Below are positions 38,316 through 40,661 of a stretch of DNA of 40,661 nt, piece by piece. Source of the DNA: an uncultured Pelagibacteraceae bacterium (GTDB taxonomy: Bacteria; Pseudomonadota; Alphaproteobacteria; Pelagibacterales; AG-422-B15); assembly GCA_902565955.1 (NCBI GenBank), contig CACFGR010000003.1, forward strand, positions 1 to 40,661, in the 5' to 3' direction. The position numbers and the translations under genes were made by a program. How positions within the stretch are numbered: position 1 is the first letter of the stretch; every line of letters starts with the position of its first letter. The notes beneath the pieces were generated by a model. The model was not told the DNA's origin, ran no database searches, and worked only from the letters and a program-made list of their open reading frames with translations.

Positions 38316-39629
38316 ATGGCAAAAAACAAATTCAATCCAGCAGACTCTGTAAATCCTGAAACAATTGCATTGCATGGAGGTGATTACAGAAGCGATCCAT
38401 CTACTACATCGGTTGCGGTACCGATTTATCAGACTACATCATATCAATTTCATAATACTGAACACGCGGCTAATTTATTTGGAGCTAAAGATTTTGGAAA
38501 TATTTATACAAGAATAATGAATCCAACTGTAGATGTTCTGGAAAAAAGAGTTGCGGCAATGGAAGGTGGTGTGGGAGCCTTATGCGTTAGCTCTGGTCAG
38601 TCAGCCTCTATGTTGAGTATACAAAATTTAGTAAAGGCAGGAGATAATATCGTAAGTTCTACAGATTTATATGGTGGAACATGGAATTTATTTGCAAACA
38701 CAATGAAAGATTTAGGAATAGAAGTCAGATTTGCAGACCCAACAGACCCTGAAAGTTTTAGAAAAATGACAGATGATAATACTCGTGCTTATTATGCTGA
38801 AACTTTACCTAATCCTAAACTAAAAGTCTTTCCAATAAGGGAAGTGGCAGATATTGGAGATGAATATAATATTCCTCTTATTGTGGATAATACTGCAGCG
38901 CCTGTAATTTGTAAGCCAATTGAACATGGCGCAACTATTGTTGTGCATTCACTTACAAAATTCATAGGTGGCCATGGTACAACGATTGGAGGAATCATTG
39001 TTGATAGCGGTAAATTTGATTGGGCAAAAGATCCTAAAAGACAACCTATGTTAAATAATCCTGATCCAAGTTATCATGGTATGATATGGACTGAATTCGC
39101 TAAGGCTGTTGGTCCTATAGCTTATATTGTAAGAGCTAGATTTGTTGGTCTAAGAGACTTAGGTCCCGCTCTTCCACCTCAAAGTGCATTTCAAATAATT
39201 CAAGGTTTAGAAACTGTGTCATTAAGAATGGAAAAACATTGTTCTAATGCTGCAAAAGTTGCAGAATATCTTTCAAGTCACAACAAGGTTTCGCGAGTTA
39301 TATATGCCGGTCTTGATGAGGGAGAAGCAGGTGAAAGAGCTAACAAATATCTCAAAGGAGGTCACGGTGCACTATGCGGCATTGAACTCAAAGGAGGTAA
39401 GGCAAGTGGTGAAAAGTTTATTAATAACTTAAATATGTTTTATCATGTTGCCAACATTGGTGATGCAAGAAGTTTGGCTATACACCCTGCTTCCACTACT
39501 CACTCTCAATTATCTGATGAGGATATGGAGTCAGCCGGAGTTAATCCAAGTTATGTGAGATTGTCAATAGGCATAGAACATATTGATGACATTATCGAAG
39601 ATCTCAAAAATGCTCTTGATGCAGCATAG
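38316..39629 (+). CDS. metY: O-acetylhomoserine sulfhydrylase (aminocarboxypropyltransferase)
   Basis: Cys/Met metabolism PLP fold: ETIALHGGDYRSDPSTTSVAVPIYQTTSYQF, TRIMNPTVDVLEKRVAAMEGG, VHSLTKFIGGHGTTIGG. Confidence 0.94.
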   Translation: MAKNKFNPADSVNPETIALHGGDYRSDPSTTSVAVPIYQTTSYQFHNTEHAANLFGAKDFGNIYTRIMNPTVDVLEKRVAAMEGGVGALCVSSGQSASMLSIQNLVKAGDNIVSSTDLYGGTWNLFANTMKDLGIEVRFADPTDPESFRKMTDDNTRAYYAETLPNPKLKVFPIREVADIGDEYNIPLIVDNTAAPVICKPIEHGATIVVHSLTKFIGGHGTTIGGIIVDSGKFDWAKDPKRQPMLNNPDPSYHGMIWTEFAKAVGPIAYIVRARFVGLRDLGPALPPQSAFQIIQGLETVSLRMEKHCSNAAKVAEYLSSHNKVSRVIYAGLDEGEAGERANKYLKGGHGALCGIELKGGKASGEKFINNLNMFYHVANIGDARSLAIHPASTTHSQLSDEDMESAGVNPSYVRLSIGIEHIDDIIEDLKNALDAA

Positions 39630-39636
39630 ATTTTAG

Positions 39637-40661
39637 TTAAAAGTCTCTTCGGAGATAATTGCTTCGGTGAGACTTTTTGCTTAACATCCACATCGATATT
39701 GATACAAGAAATAAAACAATGGCATTCCCTTGGTGGGCAAGAGCTAAATACCACGGGATGTTCTGAAAAGTCATTAGCACCCCAAGCAAAATTTGTAATA
39801 TAAATGTAAAATTAAATGTCAATAATAAATAATTTTTTTTAATGTCATTATTTTTTTTAAAAAAATCATAATTGACGTAAATAATTAAAAGTAAGATAAA
39901 TATAGCAAAAGTACGGTGAATAAATATTATATATTCTCCTCTCTCGAAAAAATTAATAATGCCTCTCAAACTATTATTTTCAATTAGAGGAAAAATATTG
40001 CCATTATACATAGGCCAAGTATTAAACAATAATCCTGAATGAGTACCAGAAACAAAGGCACCATAAGCAATTTGAAGAAAAATAAATAATAATAATATTA
40101 AGAATAAGTACTCATTGTAAGTTTTATAAAAATTTGTCTTCTTATAAATATATTTCATATTAACCTCTAAAAATGTTTGGAACGTAATACCTAAAATAAT
40201 AAAAGCCATTGTTAAATGCATCGCCAAACGATATTGACTTACATCAACTCTTCCAATAAGACCACTTTGAACCATATACCAGCCAATCACAGCCTGAAAA
40301 CCAAGTAAAAAACCAATTAAAAATATTCTTAGAAAATAATAACTTTGGATTTTTTTCTTTATTAATAAATATATTAATGGAGCTAAATATAATAACCCAA
40401 TTAATCGTGCAAAGAATCTATGAAACCACTCCCAAAAATATATAGTTTTAAATTCATTCAGCGTCATAGCACTATTGATAAGCATAAACTCATCAATTTT
40501 TTTATATTTATTGAACTCTACTTGCCATTGAGCTTCACTAAAAGGGTAAATTACTCCTGAAATTGGAAGCCATTCTGTTATTGATAGACCTGAGTCAGAT
40601 ATTCTAGTATATCCTCCAATAAGTATTATTGCACAAATAGATAATGTTAGAGATAATAGCC
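39637..40661 (-). CDS. ctaA: Heme A synthase CtaA/COX15 (N-terminus beyond window edge)
   Basis: The ORF track begins at an internal Met (40485); the frame stays open to 40661 and reads ...GGYTRISDSGLSITEWLPISGVIYPFSEAQWQVEFNKYKKIDEFMLINSAMTLNEFKTIYFWEWFHRFFARLIG, typical of COX15. Confidence 0.93.
   Translation of the reverse strand, partial: LLSLTLSICAIILIGGYTRISDSGLSITEWLPISGVIYPFSEAQWQVEFNKYKKIDEFMLINSAMTLNEFKTIYFWEWFHRFFARLIGLLYLAPLIYLLIKKKIQSYYFLRIFLIGFLLGFQAVIGWYMVQSGLIGRVDVSQYRLAMHLTMAFIILGITFQTFLEVNMKYIYKKTNFYKTYNEYLFLILLLFIFLQIAYGAFVSGTHSGLLFNTWPMYNGNIFPLIENNSLRGIINFFERGEYIIFIHRTFAIFILLLIIYVNYDFFKKNNDIKKNYLLLTFNFTFILQILLGVLMTFQNIPWYLALAHQGNAIVLFLVSISMWMLSKKSHRSNYLRRDF
39639..39677 (+). 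terminator. Hairpin terminator downstream of metY, inside the ctaA 3' coding end
   Basis: AAAAGTCTCTTCGGAGATAATTGCTTCGGTGAGACTTTTT; outer stem AAAAGTCTC/GAGACTTTT with inner CGGAG/CTTCG pairing. Confidence 0.75.

Noticed and set aside
39637-40485. ctaA start at 40485 as given in the ORF track
   Set aside because: The frame stays open upstream to the window edge and encodes conserved COX15 sequence (GGYTRISDSGLSITEWLPISGV), so the gene is truncated by the window.

Overview
The window is a compact, AT-rich, tightly packed segment resembling a streamlined marine alphaproteobacterium (SAR11-like; taxon inferred from gene content, not proven). Most of it is conventional: ilvD, valS, a pcm-like gene, aapJQMP, agmatine catabolism (aguA/aguB), a TPP-riboswitch thiamine uptake operon, nhaD, a glutathione peroxidase, a photolyase-related protein, an alternative oxidase, recJ, glpX, hom, argC, rplM/rpsI, metY with a SAM-II/V-like leader, ctaA and five tRNAs. 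The outstanding feature is missing from the ORF track because it runs off the left edge. A single minus-strand reading frame is open from an ATG at 7510 to base 1 (about 2,503 codons, C-terminus not reached). It encodes a giant, very Ala-rich, acidic protein built from degenerate 15-residue repeats (consensus about AMAEANPEAAADIAG, often paired as 30 residues). It has coiled-coil-like interruptions, a block of ~46-residue super-repeats, and a Met/Gly/Pro-rich C-terminal region. It lies 31 bp downstream of a co-oriented tolC-family gene, suggesting a type I secretion substrate or TolC-linked surface system. The many plus-strand ORFs in 1-7600 are antisense artefacts of this repeat.
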